A stretch of 64,000 nucleotides of DNA, from the NCBI RefSeq assembly GCF_021730395.1, contig NC_069368.1, positions 10,434,001 to 10,498,000 on the forward strand. The letters are read 5' to 3'. The notes below the pieces were generated by a model, which saw only the letters and a list, made by a program, of their open reading frames with translations, searched no databases and was not told the origin of the DNA. Source of the stretch: Mercenaria mercenaria (lineage: Eukaryota; Mollusca; Bivalvia; Venerida; Veneridae). The position numbers and the translations under genes were made by a program. Shown here piece by piece: positions 10,431-21,515 of the stretch (positions within the stretch are counted from its first letter, which is position 1; every line of letters begins with the position of its first letter).

Positions 10431-13400
10431 CTAAAAAAGTGAGAAATTAGAATAGTATTTGTGCTATGAAACTCATGTCTGTGACATCCTGTATTGAAGG
10501 TATCAGAAATAGGTTACTATAGAACTACAATGAAGGAACATGGAGGCATAAAGATAGAAACGGTGGTCGCTTCGCTGGAGTAAATAGGGTGGTTTAGCTT
10601 TGTGTGTGTGCGCGCGCGCGTGTGTGTGTGTGTGTGTGTGTGTTTGTGGTGTGAACGTCAGCGTGCTGTAGGTTTCGTTTTGGGGAGGCTGCGTTTTTGG
10701 TGCGTGGCATTCCCTGTTTGATATTTGTCTTTGTTTTTTACGGTAAGTCTCTACGAAAAATAGGCCAAATATTTTTGCAGCGTATGTCCTGTCCTGTACC
10801 AAAAAAATCGTATAATCATAAAAAATTACAGCTACAGAAAGATGAAAGAAATAACTTTAAAAACCCCAACACAAATACTTTTTCTTACTACTGACAACGA
10901 GAACTATTCGTTGTTATCTCACAATCAGTCTCACAGTCTAGTTAGTGAATACTCAACTGCGATACGGATCATGCTCAACATACTCTTGTAAACTTTTGTA
11001 TTCAAATAATCATAAATCCATATTTCTCAATAGGTGTATCAGTTTAAACTTAAGGTAAAAAGAACCAAAGTCCTACATTAGTGGCAGATACAGTACTCCA
11101 CCTGCAAACAGTTCTGTAAAGTTCCTATGTTTTAACTTGTTAAGGTATCACAGGTAAATTTACAGCAAATTAAAACATTTTCAGTTCCGTTTTGCAATTT
11201 GTGTCGCAATTTCATTACAGTACTTGTGCCGTATATTGAGTACAATATTGATGTCGCCAGTTGGGTACACAACTAGTGTTGCAAGATGAATTCAGTAATA
11301 CAATACTGGTGTCGCAAGGTAAATTCGCAAGTTAAGTACACAGTACAACTATTGCAAACAGAATGCAGTAGTAAAGGGAAGTAAATCTTAAAAAAAATCT
11401 AAGTCCACACAAAGATCCTTACCAGTAGAGACAGGTCACAACAAACCTTACAATTGGATGTAACATGCACGTTGTACTACAGAAAAGTGGTCTTGATTTT
11501 TCCCTACGACCAGTAATGAAAAAGTTACAATGTAAGCTATAGTAACAACAAAGGGAAGTAACTCTAGGTTTTTGCGCATGACACTCCGTCTCATGATGGT
11601 GAACAATTGTGCCAAGTTACATCAAAATCCCTCCATGCGAGAAAAAGAAATGCTCCGGACAAAGTCATTCTTGTATCTGACCTTTGACTTCTAGGTTTAT
11701 TCTTGACTTTAGACCTAGGGACCTGGTTCTTGCGCATGACACTCCGCCTTATATTGGTGAACATTCATGCCAAGTTACATCAAAAACCCATCATGCATTA
11801 AGAAGAAATGCTCCGGACAAACTCATTCTTTAACTTGACCTTTGTCCTCCGACTGTGACCTTGACCTTTAAGATAGGAACATTAAATTTGTGCATAACAC
11901 TGCTTCTCATTGAGGTTAACATTCATGCCAAACACATGCATGTCAAAGTTATGGTCCGGACAAAATCGGACGCACGCACGGACGCAAGCACATACATACA
12001 AAGTGACGACTAAGCCGAGCTCACCGCAAGCGGGCTCAACAAAAAATATTATAAACATGATAAAACATTGTTGTTGCAAAAATGCAAGTTGTGTATGGAA
12101 CTGGTATCGCAAGTTGAATGCAGTAGTGGTGTCGCAAGTTGAGTACACATTATCCGTATTGCAAACAAAATACAGCAGTAAAGTCACAGCTCGAGTACTG
12201 CAGTGGAATTATAGGTTGAATACAGTATTGGTGCCACAAAGTGAGTACAGTTTTGATGTCGCAAGGCGAGTACAGAATTGGTGTCAAAAGGTGAACACAG
12301 TACACATGTCGCAAGTTGAATATAGTAGAGGTAGATTTATTGCTGCATAACAATATCACAATATTACATATTTCATGTCAAACATTACTATAAAATACTG
12401 ACACTTGTCAAATATTGCACAATTAAGCACAGTTTAAGTTGAAATCATCACATTCAAGTAATCGCAGATACATCAATTCAGTCCTATTACATTTTCACAG
12501 ATTTATGTTAAATTTTGTATGAATTGTTATGCAAAGGATAGCCCATAAAGCCATCAGACTTATTTCAAATGGGGTCCTTGTTAAAAAAAATACAAAAAAA
12601 AACATACACAAAAAAACTGGTCAAGGACATTCCGACAAGGTCAAGTATGGCGGCACATTTAGAAAATTACAAAGTGAAGCAATGAGTTAAGGACTGCATT
12701 GATAATACTATAAAACATTATATCAAGATATCGCAAGTTTAGTACATTATTGGTATCGCAAGGCAAGAACAGTATTGAAAGCAAGGTGAATACAATTTTT
12801 ATGTTGCTGGTTTGATAATAAAATTAGAAAAACATAAACAGAATAAAGTTAATCACTCACTGTAGATATTAAAGAAAGTGCACCCGGAATTGCCTGAAGC
12901 TTGATTGTATAATCATTTATAAATAGATTCTCAGGCTGGATGGGACAGTGTGCTTTGTGTCCAAGTGCTGATAGCAGCATTGCATCAACTTGCTGTCCGA
13001 GATCCTGTGATACTAACGAAGATCCATTTAGAATTCTGTCCATGATCGTACAGGCATCAATATTGTCACTGTATGGAAAAAAAAAAGAGATATCACTAGC
13101 AATAATTAAGTTTCTGTGAGAGTTTTTACTGCTTCATTTTGTTAAGCAGTAACTAGAATAATTCTTTGATGGCAAAGTGTTGATGTGATATATTAAGAGC
13201 CTGAAGGGCAATATGCAACTAACGCAAGTCAACTAGATCCCTTAGGGAATATTTGGATAATAAAATGGAAAGCGTTCCAATGTAGATTTCCCTCATGTAA
13301 TTTTACTATTCTTATAATTTAACAAGCCACATGTCAAAGCAAATAAAATATTCTTAAAGATTTTACCAAGTGCCTATGTTTGAAACGCATGGTACTTTTG

Positions 13401-15325
13401 ACCATATTCCGAGTGTATTTTTCTCTAGCACAACGTCCACAAACAGAAGACTGATCGGTCGGTTAATTGTTAAATTCAATGTCACGTGAAGATCTCCCGG
13501 AAATGTAACTGGAGACGGAGAAAAGTCCAGCTGGTGCACTGTCAATGCTGTATTACTCCTGTCAGTGGCTGTGAGAAACATTTTACGCTTTGTTAGTATT
13601 TATCAATACTAATTAATTGAAAAGTCAAGACAATGCATATCAGATAATACCGTTTCGGTACCCGACAAGTAAAAGCAGATATACTTTCAAGTAATTATAT
13701 GTTATAACAATGTAATATTAATGTTAATTAGATGCGTAGATATATTATTAGGCTGGCATTCAAACTCAGCGTTTGAAGGAGTGTTCTGAACGAAACTTCT
13801 AACATTGATAGTTTCGCAGTAACTTTCGCATATTTATTAATAATATATTTATTAATATAAAAGGTCTCACACGTTTGAAAGGATGTTGGTTATAAAACAC
13901 TAAAATTCATCGAACTGCGTAATAAGAATACATAATCACATCGATATTGTCAAAAATACCTTTAAAGGTCCATAATGCTTTAAACATTTATTTTAAAAAC
14001 AGATGAAACAGCTTTCAAATAGATGTTATACGCACTTACCTGGATAGAAAAGCAGTATTCTAATATTGCATATTAACTGTTATAGATACAGCCACAAAGG
14101 GAGGTAATAACAATCAATAGATTCAATAAATCATTCCAGTATATTCAGCAATATTCAAACATTTGATAAATGTTAATGAAAATAATTATCAGAAATAGGA
14201 TTTAACAGGAAATTTATGTATTTATGTTCGTAACAGAAAATCTGACAGCCATATTTTAAACAAAAGGCATTATGAGCCTTTAATCAAATTTTGAAGAGTC
14301 ACAAAAATACAAACATAATTTACAGAAGAATGAATTTCGATATAGCGCATACAGATTAAAGCAAAATCAAAAAGATTGGTGTGTCCTGCCACATGTTAGA
14401 CAAAAAATCAAAGGGATGGCATTTGATCCTGTACTAACATTGGAATAAGAGTCCCGTGTATGGTTGCTTTACACCTTGCACGTTTAAGAGGCCAGAAAAC
14501 TGGAGTGACTTAATATGAGTTACCGCCATCGATTATAAATAAGCTTATAAACAAACAAAGAGAACTCACTCGGAATCCAAGTACTGATGTAGACACAACA
14601 TGGGTTCAACAATTAATTTTCACACTATTTTTTAAAGAAGCTATTTCAGATGCTGTTAAGAAGAATAAACTATTGAAAAGACCTTCCAGCTTCATAAACG
14701 GAAGAAAAGTTGGCAAGTTGGTTATAACGGGCAATTAACTTTCATAGATAAATAGAAGCTAGTCATCACTGAAATCAACCAAAATGAATGTATTTTCTGT
14801 TTCTTCAAAATTCAGTGTCAGAAGTTATAAGTCACAGGTCTAAATCACAAGTTCAAAGTTAAAATAGCCCTTACAGGCTTCAGTAAAAAGTAAAAAAAAA
14901 AAAAAAACAACAAATGTGTATTTTAGATGCTTAGGTCGTAGAATGAACAAGTGATGTAATTTTATTATTTGACTTTGTTGAAATTTAAAACGTGTGAGAT
15001 ATTTTATGAATTTGATTTTAGCAATAAGTAAAAAAAGTGTGAATTCAGTTAAAAGTTCTGTTAAATGTATTTCAAAAATATATGAGAATTGGATTCCTTA
15101 ATAAACTCAAATTCTTATCAAAATCAGTGAAAATATTTGCGCACTTTCCATTTATTTCCGTCTGTTGTTAATTAATGATTCATACATGGAATTTATAAAA
15201 AATCCTGTTTAAGTTTTAATTGGAGACAGAAGGAATGGGCAGAAATAAAACTCACCGCAGTCCGTGAACTGAATAGCCGCTGCTAACGATAAAGAAGATG
15301 CCACTAATATTATAAATCGAAACAT
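10320..15325 (-). CDS. GM2A: GM2 activator-like ML-domain protein, 4 exons
   Basis: Coding exons in order are 15256-15325, 13367-13568, 12861-13068 and 10320-10430; they join in frame (phases 1, 0 after two bases, 0) to 196 aa. Residues 1-18 or so are a signal peptide (FRFIILVASSLSLAAA). The mature part matches the GM2 activator family: FPGDLHVTLNLT, VVLEKNTLGIWSKVPC, NIGTC, a variable central part, then STGKYRVKISV and LGCMQFQANI. In animals these proteins lift gangliosides or other lipids from membranes for lysosomal enzymes or transport. Six cysteines are seen in the mature part against eight in human GM2A, so one disulfide may be absent. The C-terminus ends in a short proline-glycine tail. 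The actual lipid is unknown. Confidence 0.93.
10603..10642. repeat. (TG)n/(CG)n microsatellite
   Basis: Dinucleotide run of TG with a short CG block, inside intron 3 of the GM2A-like gene (coding exon 4 lies at lower coordinates). Confidence 0.95.
11220..12345. repeat. Degenerate minisatellite in intron 3, split by an insertion
   Basis: Units of about 23-25 bp around GTCGCAAGTTGAGTACAGTA recur at 11220-11380 and 12090-12345, with a last cluster near 12725-12800. The array is interrupted by satellite-type element sequence at 11571-12046. The motif GCAAACARAATRCAGYAGTA occurs just before the interruption and again just after it. Confidence 0.75.
11571..12046 (-). mobile_element. Helentron-type non-autonomous element, truncated
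   Basis: Same family as 35394-35800 and 49378-49772: two internal units with GCGCATGACACTCCG and GAAATGCTCCGGACAAA, TGACCTTTGACCT motifs, CGCACG microsatellite-like bases, and the end AGCCGAGCTCACCGCAAG with GGGCTCAACA. The hairpin end at the left is missing. The class assignment rests on architecture, not on a search. Confidence 0.65.
12861..13068 (-). CDS. GM2A: GM2A-like gene 2, exon 3
   Basis: Begins by completing the Cys codon of NIGTC, then reads DNIDACTIMDRILNGSS through GALSLIST. Acceptor CAG, donor GTGAGT. Confidence 0.92.
13367..13568 (-). CDS. GM2A: GM2A-like gene 2, exon 2
   Basis: Encodes ATDRSNTALTVHQLDFSPSP through PCVSNIGT, the first beta-strands of the ML fold. It lies between a CAG acceptor and a GTAAAA donor, and begins and ends inside codons, matching the neighbours. 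Confidence 0.92.
13569..15255. other. Intron 1 of GM2A-like gene 2
   Basis: AT-rich intron. The part next to exon 1 (14930-15255) is related to the corresponding region beside the incomplete copy at 3260. Nothing else is recognised apart from an A-run near 14890. Confidence 0.6.
15256..15325 (-). CDS. GM2A: GM2A-like gene 2, exon 1
   Basis: ATG plus signal peptide, ending TDC|. The donor is GTGAGT and the exon ends with one base of the next codon. The start is chosen because the hydrophobic leader begins at this only ATG and a TATA box lies 56 bp upstream. Confidence 0.92.
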
Positions 15326-15378
15326 GTTTAATATCCCCGCACAGTTTGCCTACTGGTGACCTTCATTCGGTTAGCTAG

Positions 15379-15388
15379 TTTTATATAA
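15379..15388 (-). promoter_or_regulatory. TATA box of GM2A-like gene 2
   Basis: TTATATAA lies on the minus strand about 56 bp upstream of the ATG at 15325. It is in the same place in the paralogues. Confidence 0.7.
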
Positions 15389-15407
15389 GGATGGACAGTC
15401 TGTCAGA

Positions 15408-15436
15408 TACTTAATCAACCTAGTTACATAAAAATG
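15408..15436 (-). promoter_or_regulatory. Conserved promoter block, GM2A-like gene 2
   Basis: The core AATCAACCTAGTTACATAAA (plus strand) is almost identical to 3410-3438. Confidence 0.55.
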
Positions 15437-15484
15437 GCGATGCTTTCTCTTGATCAAAAACATGAACTCCTCGACAGCATAAAT

Positions 15485-15712
15485 TGAGCCGCGCCATGCG
15501 AAAACCAACATAGTGGCTTTGCGACCAGAATGGATCCAGACCAGCCTGCGCATCTGGTCAGGATCCATGCTGTTCGCTTTTAAAGCCTACTGCAATTAGA
15601 GAAACCGTTAGTGAACAGCATGGATCCTGACCAGAATGCGCGGATGCGCAGGCTGGTCTGGATCCATGCTGGTCACAAAGTCACTATGTTGGTTTTCTCA
15701 TGGCGCGGCTCA
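15485..15712. mobile_element. Fold-back MITE, family A, copy 2
   Basis: TGAGCC...GGCTCA termini. The left inner hairpin is shortened. AATT flanks GAGCC...GGCTC on both sides and may be the target duplication. The duplicated flank at about 3505-3530 has no insert, so this is a filled site against a near-empty one. Confidence 0.9.
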
Positions 15713-15814
15713 ATTAGAAGTTTCGAAGAGATAAAGACACATTTTAGTTCGCTTCCATCATCTTGGCGGTGGATGACCGATTTCTTCTGTTCCAGTTTTG
15801 TTTGCGTTGTCTAA

Positions 15815-16710
15815 CGTGTTTTATAACTAAGTGAACAATTATACATATAGTACATGTATATAGGTAATGCACTTATGCTGCAAGGACTGCCTGTCCCATT
15901 TTCAGTACATAGATCTATACGACCTTTTCCTTTGGCTTTACTGATCTCAAGCCTATTAGGGGTCATCGACTGACCAGAGGCAATCATTCAATGTAGATTG
16001 TTGACTATGCATCCTAAAAGCGTTCTTTTGTTATTGAGGAAAATCATGTTCAATCTAAATAACATTGGTTTTTGATCTTCTGAACACCACAAACAACAGA
16101 GATCATCTATTGACTGCAAGCAATCATTTCTTAGTTATTTAGCTGAAATTAGTTGACATAGACCTTTCGGCAAATGACAGGTCATCAACTGATCACCGGC
16201 AAACATCCTAAGAGGTCTCATGCCGTTGGACTCTACTAGCGTTCTTTAGTAAATTTAGCGAAAAACATTTTCAGTCTTAATATCATTATGGCCCTGGACA
16301 TTGATCTTCTCAACCCCAAAACGATAGGGACCATTCGTTGACCAAATACACTATGAAGTTTGAGGCTAAGGCGTTGTTTAGTTTTTGAGCAGAAACTATT
16401 TTCATTCGCAAGGTCACTCTATCCTTGACCTTTGACTACTGAGCCCTGAAAACAGTAGCAGTCATCTGCCATGAAATCATCTTATGACGTTTGACGGCTG
16501 AAGGTCAAAGCGTTCTTCCGTTACCGACCGGAAATCTGTTTTCAGCTTAAGGCCATCGTGACCAATGCTTTTGACCAACTGACCCCGAAGAATAAGGATT
16601 GTGTACGGAATACGGGAAATCGTTTTAAGTTAAAAGACTCTTGCCCAAGCGTTCTTCAGTTATCGATCGGAAACCGATTTTCAGCTCAGTGTCACCGCGA
16701 CCGTAACCAA
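15815..16710. repeat. Duplicated upstream flank with degenerate satellite
   Basis: It parallels 5280-7190 in order: CTTTGGCTTTACTGATC, a TATTAGGGG/GACTGACCA/GGCAATCATTCAATG stretch, then TTCTTAGTTATTTAGCTGA. It is about half as long as the first copy. No gene is seen. Confidence 0.7.
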
Positions 16711-17474
16711 CCCATGTCCGCGATCATACATTAGTTGTTGTAATAACCAGGTACGACAGCAAAATTATATCAGGTGCCGAGACTTGCGTCATTGATCCAG
16801 GTCTTTGTGACAACGCCCGTGCCACGAAACCGTCTCCGGTGCGGATCGGAAATTACACTCTATTGACGTCTAACGTTCTTTGCACTAAATACGTTTCCAG
16901 AAAGCACATACGTGTATCAGCTAGCATATTCAAATGGATTATTGTAACTGATAAACATGCTCCCTTACAAACAAAAACTATTGTTCTTCGACCTAGCTGT
17001 CCGAGATGTACAAGCGAACTTTATGAAGCTTAACACTAAAAAACGTCAGCTTGAGCGGAAATGGCGTAATTCCTAGCCAACAATTTGCCATTAACTTCGT
17101 ATAGATCAATGTGCTGCCGCAAAGGTAAGGTCGTGTGGCACTGATCACAAAGGTTTGGCCAATATAACCAAATATCTTCTTGGAATCAGTCATGATGCTG
17201 CCCGTGCCTCCAACTCATCCTCAAAGGAGCTTGCGCAGAATGATATCCTCACATCTCTCGACCAATATTCTGTACAGCAGTCCTCTTGCTATATAGTCTG
17301 TCTACAGCTTTCGACACGATTGACCACAAGACTCGGACATCATATTGGAGTCACAGGCAAAGCACTTGCATGGATGTCATCATATCTTAGTGACCGCTAT
17401 CAAACTGTGTGCGTTGATGGTGAGTTGTCGAAGCATATGTTAACGAAAACAGTGTGTTCTAGGGATCAGTACTT

Positions 17475-17520
17475 TATTTATTTTGTTGGGTTTAACGTCG
17501 CACCGACACAATTTTATTTC
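17475..17520 (-). mobile_element. 5'-truncated SINE family 1 tail with target duplication
   Basis: The last ~45 bases of the SINE (read as GTTGGGTTTAACGTCGCACC on the plus strand) are flanked by perfect copies of AGGGATCAGTACTT at 17461-17474 and 17521-17534. This is a clear target-primed insertion into the LINE. The added 60 bases preserve the reading frame by chance. Confidence 0.9.
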
Positions 17521-18221
17521 AGGGATCAGTACTTGGTCCCAAAAAAAAAACAACTAAATCATGTACACCAAACCGTTGGTGCCATATGCAGACGTCATGG
17601 ACTTCTTTATCATTTTTACGCTGATGACTCACAGTTATATCTGTCCTTTAAGCCGGTAGAAACTGTGGCTAGTGAGGCTTGGTGTCGCATTGAGAGCTGT
17701 CTGGCTGAAATTGTCTCGTGGATGGATCGCAAAATGCTGAAGCTTAATGCTGATAAAACGGAGGTAAAGTTATTCGCATCAAAGCATAACTCCAAGTACA
17801 TCGATGACGTCTCGGTGAAGGCCAGTGACTCTGTGATAGAATCCACAATATGTGTTAGGAATCGTGGGGCAATAATTGACAACAGTGTTGATATGGAACG
17901 ACAAGTATACTGTGTATGCCGGGCAGAATATGCACAGCTACGCAGAATAAGTCACATCAGACGGTATCTTACAAGTGATGCCACAAAGACCATTGCAAAC
18001 AGTCTGGTTACCTCACGGCTAGACTACTCTAATGCCTTGTTAAGTGGTACAACACACCCTTGTTAAGTGGTACAACACACCCTTGTTAAGTTGTACAACA
18101 TACTTAACAAGTTGAAACATGTCCAGAACATGACAGATCGCGTCACCACTATGACGCCCCGTCGCAATCATATAACACCGGTTCTGAAGCAGCTCCATTG
18201 GTTGCAAGTGAAATAAGGGTT

Positions 18222-18248
18222 GGGGGGGGGGGGGGGGGGGGGGGGGGG
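18222..18248. repeat. Poly-G tract, 27 bp
   Basis: An unbroken run of G within the LINE remnant. It could form G-quadruplex DNA, and its length is likely unstable or uncertain in assembly. Confidence 0.95.
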
Positions 18249-18400
18249 TAGTACAAGGTTCTGACCCACAACTTTGAGACTTTAAACAATCTGTCCCCTG
18301 CCTATATAAGGGATATAAATGAAGTGCATAAAACGGTCAGAAACCTAAGATCACAAAACACGCAATCACTAGTTACCCCCAAAAATAAAACCGTAATGTA

Positions 18401-18558
18401 ATGCGCACCCGCGCAGTCTGGTCAAGATCCATGATGTTCGATTTCAAAGCCTGTTGCAATTAGAGAAACCGTTAGCGAACAGCATGGATCCTAACCAGAC
18501 TGCGCTGATCCATGCTGGTCGCAAATCCACTATGTTGATTTTTTCATGGCACGGCTCA
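18401..18558. mobile_element. Fold-back MITE, family A, copy 3 (left end lost)
   Basis: Starts inside the left arm at GCGCACCCGCGCAGTCTGG and runs to CATGGCACGGCTCA. It replaces the 3' end of the LINE. Confidence 0.85.
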
Positions 18559-19276
18559 AATTAGCAAGGCAACAGTTTTCTGTTAGCTCATTGGAGGCAA
18601 AGTAGAAATAAGAGCGAAACAAATGTAAAAATTTTACTTATTAATTTTTCTAAAATTTAGGGATATCTGTTCTTGTGTGAGAGAAAAAGTAGTGACAAAA
18701 ATGTAGGGCTTTATTAACGTTCACAGAACGATCAGTGACGTCACTACTCTTTCAGGGCCGCCTATAACACTGATGATCTGGGGTATCCTAAGTGTTTCGT
18801 GCCTAGAAAGGTCAATTCTTAAGTGTTTCTTGAGTATTAAGTACTGGGCTAACACGTGACATGAAACCGTGCATTATCCAGGTTTATGTATCCTCAATAT
18901 CATTCCCACGACAGTACTCTTGCACTACAGTATCCTCATCACTTTATCCCAATACACTAGTTATCTTACGTATCATGCGGGTGTCCCATTTTAGTAATAT
19001 GTTGAAGTGTTTTTCATCAATGATGTATTTTGTTCCTAGATACACAGATATCTGCATGTGAAAGTGGACTTTGAAACTAGGCAAAATTGTATCAAAGTCA
19101 ACATTTGAGGTCACAATTTGCAATGGTATAAAGGAATTATAAAATCCGTGTAAACAAAATTTATTAACGTGTGCATGTCTTGTAAGATATTATTTGTTTT
19201 ACAGACCAAGATTTTTTTTATCAAAGTCTGCTCATACCACGTCATTACTTGACAGCAGTTCATCTAAAGACTTGAG
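18559..19276. other. No gene; stretch shared with 29840-30040
   Basis: About 18970-19180 resembles 29840-30040 in order (GTTCCTAGATACA, GTGGACTTTGAAACT, TATTTGAGGYCA). Both lie upstream of GM2A-like genes, so this is probably an old duplicated 5' flank. Nothing coding is seen. Confidence 0.55.
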
Positions 19277-19299
19277 TTAAGGTAGTTCTGCACGTTTGA

Positions 19300-21515
19300 A
19301 AACCGGAAGTGATGGCGTAACGTTATTTATCCGAAAAACGTAGAATAAACAAACGTCAGATTAGGAAACGAAATAAGATGTTCCAAAAGGTCAAAAATAA
19401 CATCAACCCAAAGGTCAAACAACATTACATAAATTTTAAAAATCTTGTCAGGAAAAATATCAAACAAGCCCATGACAGTTACATAGATTATGTCCTGGAA
19501 TGTCAAGATGATCCGGATAACCCACAAACAGGTCAAAACTTCTCTCGTAAGAAACTTTTCTCCCTCGCCAAAAATGCCAAGCAAGACTCCCAAGGCATTT
19601 CCCCACTCCTAGAAAACGGTCAAATTCATATGGATGATAAAAAGAAGGCCAATATCCTCAATCGTCAATTCCAGTCCGTGTTCACCCCAGTGTCACCTTT
19701 CAAATTGAGCCAACTCTGTAAAATGAAAGTGCAGTCTCTACTCTCCATACCAACTGATTACCAACCAAAATATTCCCTAATGCCAAAGGTCACTATAGGC
19801 ATAAATGGTGTTCAAAAACTCCTTTCGTCCCTAAAAATAGATAAAGCATGTGGTCCCGATGGTCTAAAGCCGATCCTTCTTAAAAATCTTAGTGAACAAA
19901 TCTCACCACTAGTCACTAAGCTCTTTCAAAGGTCCCTTGACACGGGCACCATCCCAGCTGACAGGACCAAGGCCAATGTCACTCCTTTATTTAAGAAGGG
20001 CGACAAAAGCAATCCTGCAAATTACAGGCCTATTTCCCTAACTTGTATTCTCTGTAAGTTACTGGAACACATCATAGCCTCTAATATTACCAAGCACTTC
20101 CAGGTTAACAATGTCCTCTATGACCTACAGCATGGGTTCAGAGAGAAAAGGTCATGCGAAACGCAGTTACTCGAACTTGTAGAAGATCTATCCCGAAACT
20201 TAATTCAAGGACACCAGACGGATTTGATTCTTCTGGACTTCTCTAAAGCATTTGATAAGGTTAATCATCTGAATCTTCTGTACAAACTTCATCAACATGG
20301 TGTTCAGGGCACCACGTTGCAATGGGTCAAGTCATTTTTGATTGGCAGGCGCCAGTTTGTCCTTGTGAATGGTGAAACATCAGAGGAAGTTCCAGTAACG
20401 TCCGGAGTTCTACAGGGCTCCGTCCTAGGCCCCCTTCTGTTCTTACTCTACATTAATGACCTGCCTGAAAATCTGATTTCACAGGTTCGTTTATTCGCCG
20501 ATGACACTGCTGTTTATTTAACTGTAAATAGTTCTGCCCAAGAAAGCATCCATCAGCAAGACTTAAATAGGTTACATCTATGGGAAAGTAAGTGGGACAT
20601 GGAGTTCAACCCCTCAAAATGCACTGTTATGAACATAACAAGATCAAAAAACCCTTTTAAATCAAAGTACACACTCCATGGCCAAGTGTTGGAAACAGTT
20701 CCTGATGCAAAATACCCTGGGGTCACTATATCCTCAGATCTTAACTGGAATAAACACATCAATTTAGTCACGTCCAAAGCTACCCGAACACTTAACTTCA
20801 TCAAGCGAAATATCCCATGCAAGAACCCAAAAGTTCGAGAAGTAGCTTATAAAGCCCTAGTCAGGCCACAGCTAGAATATGCTAGCTGTGTTTGGAACCC
20901 TTACACCCAACAAAACATCCACCAGATCGAAATGATTCAGCGGAGGGCAGCGCGATGGGTAAATCATGACTACTCCCGTTACAGCAGTGTCACAAACATG
21001 CTATGTCAGCTGAGATGGCGTACCCTTAAAGATAGGATATCTGATTCACGCCTCCTTATGTTCTACAAGATAGTGAATGGTTTGGTTGCTGTGCCACTCC
21101 CTCCCTATGTCAGCCCCCATCCCGTCTAACAAGACATATGCATCCCCACTCCTATACTCAGATCCTCACTCCCTGTAATTACTATAAGTCCTCTTTCTTT
21201 CCAGCCACCATAGTGCTTTGGAATTCCCTTCCAGTACAACTTGTGCAAGCCCCCACCCTTAATTAATTTCAGCAGGGTGTGACCAAACTTGTACACAATG
21301 CTTAACATGACAGACCTGTTTTTAAACTGCTTTTATCTGTAAATCCTTCTTGTTTTTAACACTATCAACTGTATTCATGCTTGCAATACACATCGTGTAT
21401 TACTTTTATCTTCCTATCCAATCTACTTTTAACTTCATGTACAGGCGCCCAGCTGCACATAATACTCGCAGAGAGGAGTGCTGCAGTATAAATAGATAGA
21501 TAGATAGATAAAGCC
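19300..21515 (+). mobile_element. LINE (Jockey/CR1 group), 5'-truncated, near-intact RT
   Basis: Contains the open frame 19378-21129 plus a 3' UTR and a (GATA)n tail at about 21488-21510. The endonuclease is missing, so it was truncated at insertion. The long open frame argues for a recent arrival compared with the other LINEs here. Confidence 0.88.
19378..21129 (+). CDS. LINE reverse transcriptase ORF, 583 aa, 5'-truncated
   Basis: It is a non-LTR reverse transcriptase. Motifs in order: IDKACGPDGLKPILLKN (about residue 160), PANYRPISLTCILCKLLE (about 215), LQHGFREKRSCETQLLEL (about 255), DLILLDFSKAFDKVNH (about 285), SGVLQGSVLGPLLFLLYIND (about 345) and the catalytic box FADDTAVY (about 375). 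A C-terminal QLEYASCVWNP and an RRAARW motif follow. All catalytic aspartates are present. The frame is open upstream of the first ATG back to about 19321, so that ATG is just the first Met in a truncated element. After the stop, the usual C-terminal tail (SNKTYA...) continues in another frame, suggesting one late shift. Confidence 0.9.
   Translation: MFQKVKNNINPKVKQHYINFKNLVRKNIKQAHDSYIDYVLECQDDPDNPQTGQNFSRKKLFSLAKNAKQDSQGISPLLENGQIHMDDKKKANILNRQFQSVFTPVSPFKLSQLCKMKVQSLLSIPTDYQPKYSLMPKVTIGINGVQKLLSSLKIDKACGPDGLKPILLKNLSEQISPLVTKLFQRSLDTGTIPADRTKANVTPLFKKGDKSNPANYRPISLTCILCKLLEHIIASNITKHFQVNNVLYDLQHGFREKRSCETQLLELVEDLSRNLIQGHQTDLILLDFSKAFDKVNHLNLLYKLHQHGVQGTTLQWVKSFLIGRRQFVLVNGETSEEVPVTSGVLQGSVLGPLLFLLYINDLPENLISQVRLFADDTAVYLTVNSSAQESIHQQDLNRLHLWESKWDMEFNPSKCTVMNITRSKNPFKSKYTLHGQVLETVPDAKYPGVTISSDLNWNKHINLVTSKATRTLNFIKRNIPCKNPKVREVAYKALVRPQLEYASCVWNPYTQQNIHQIEMIQRRAARWVNHDYSRYSSVTNMLCQLRWRTLKDRISDSRLLMFYKIVNGLVAVPLPPYVSPHPV

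Larger units (their letters stand above)
16711..18370 (+). mobile_element. LINE fragment (CR1/L2-like) with reverse transcriptase
   Basis: A 303-codon open frame at 17155-18066 includes the reverse transcriptase catalytic box YADDSQLYLSF, then SWMDRKMLKLNADKTEV, ISHIRRYLTSDATKTIANSL and VTSRLDYSNALLSG, all typical of CR1/L2-clade LINEs. Upstream endonuclease-linker sequence is out of frame and much of the N-terminal reverse transcriptase is deleted. A 3'-end SINE piece sits inside and happens to keep the frame. TTAAGTGGTACAACACACCC is duplicated near 18040-18085. The element is dead. Confidence 0.87.

Noticed and set aside
10503-10802. 99-codon frame with a His-Thr run
   Set aside because: Product of translating the TG/CG microsatellite in an intron.
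11910-12350. 146-codon open frame (plus) and 101-codon frame (minus)
   Set aside because: Both fall in the minisatellite and element sequence of a GM2A-like intron; no family match and low-complexity content.
17616-17882. 88-codon minus-strand frame
   Set aside because: Shadow of the LINE reverse transcriptase on the plus strand.
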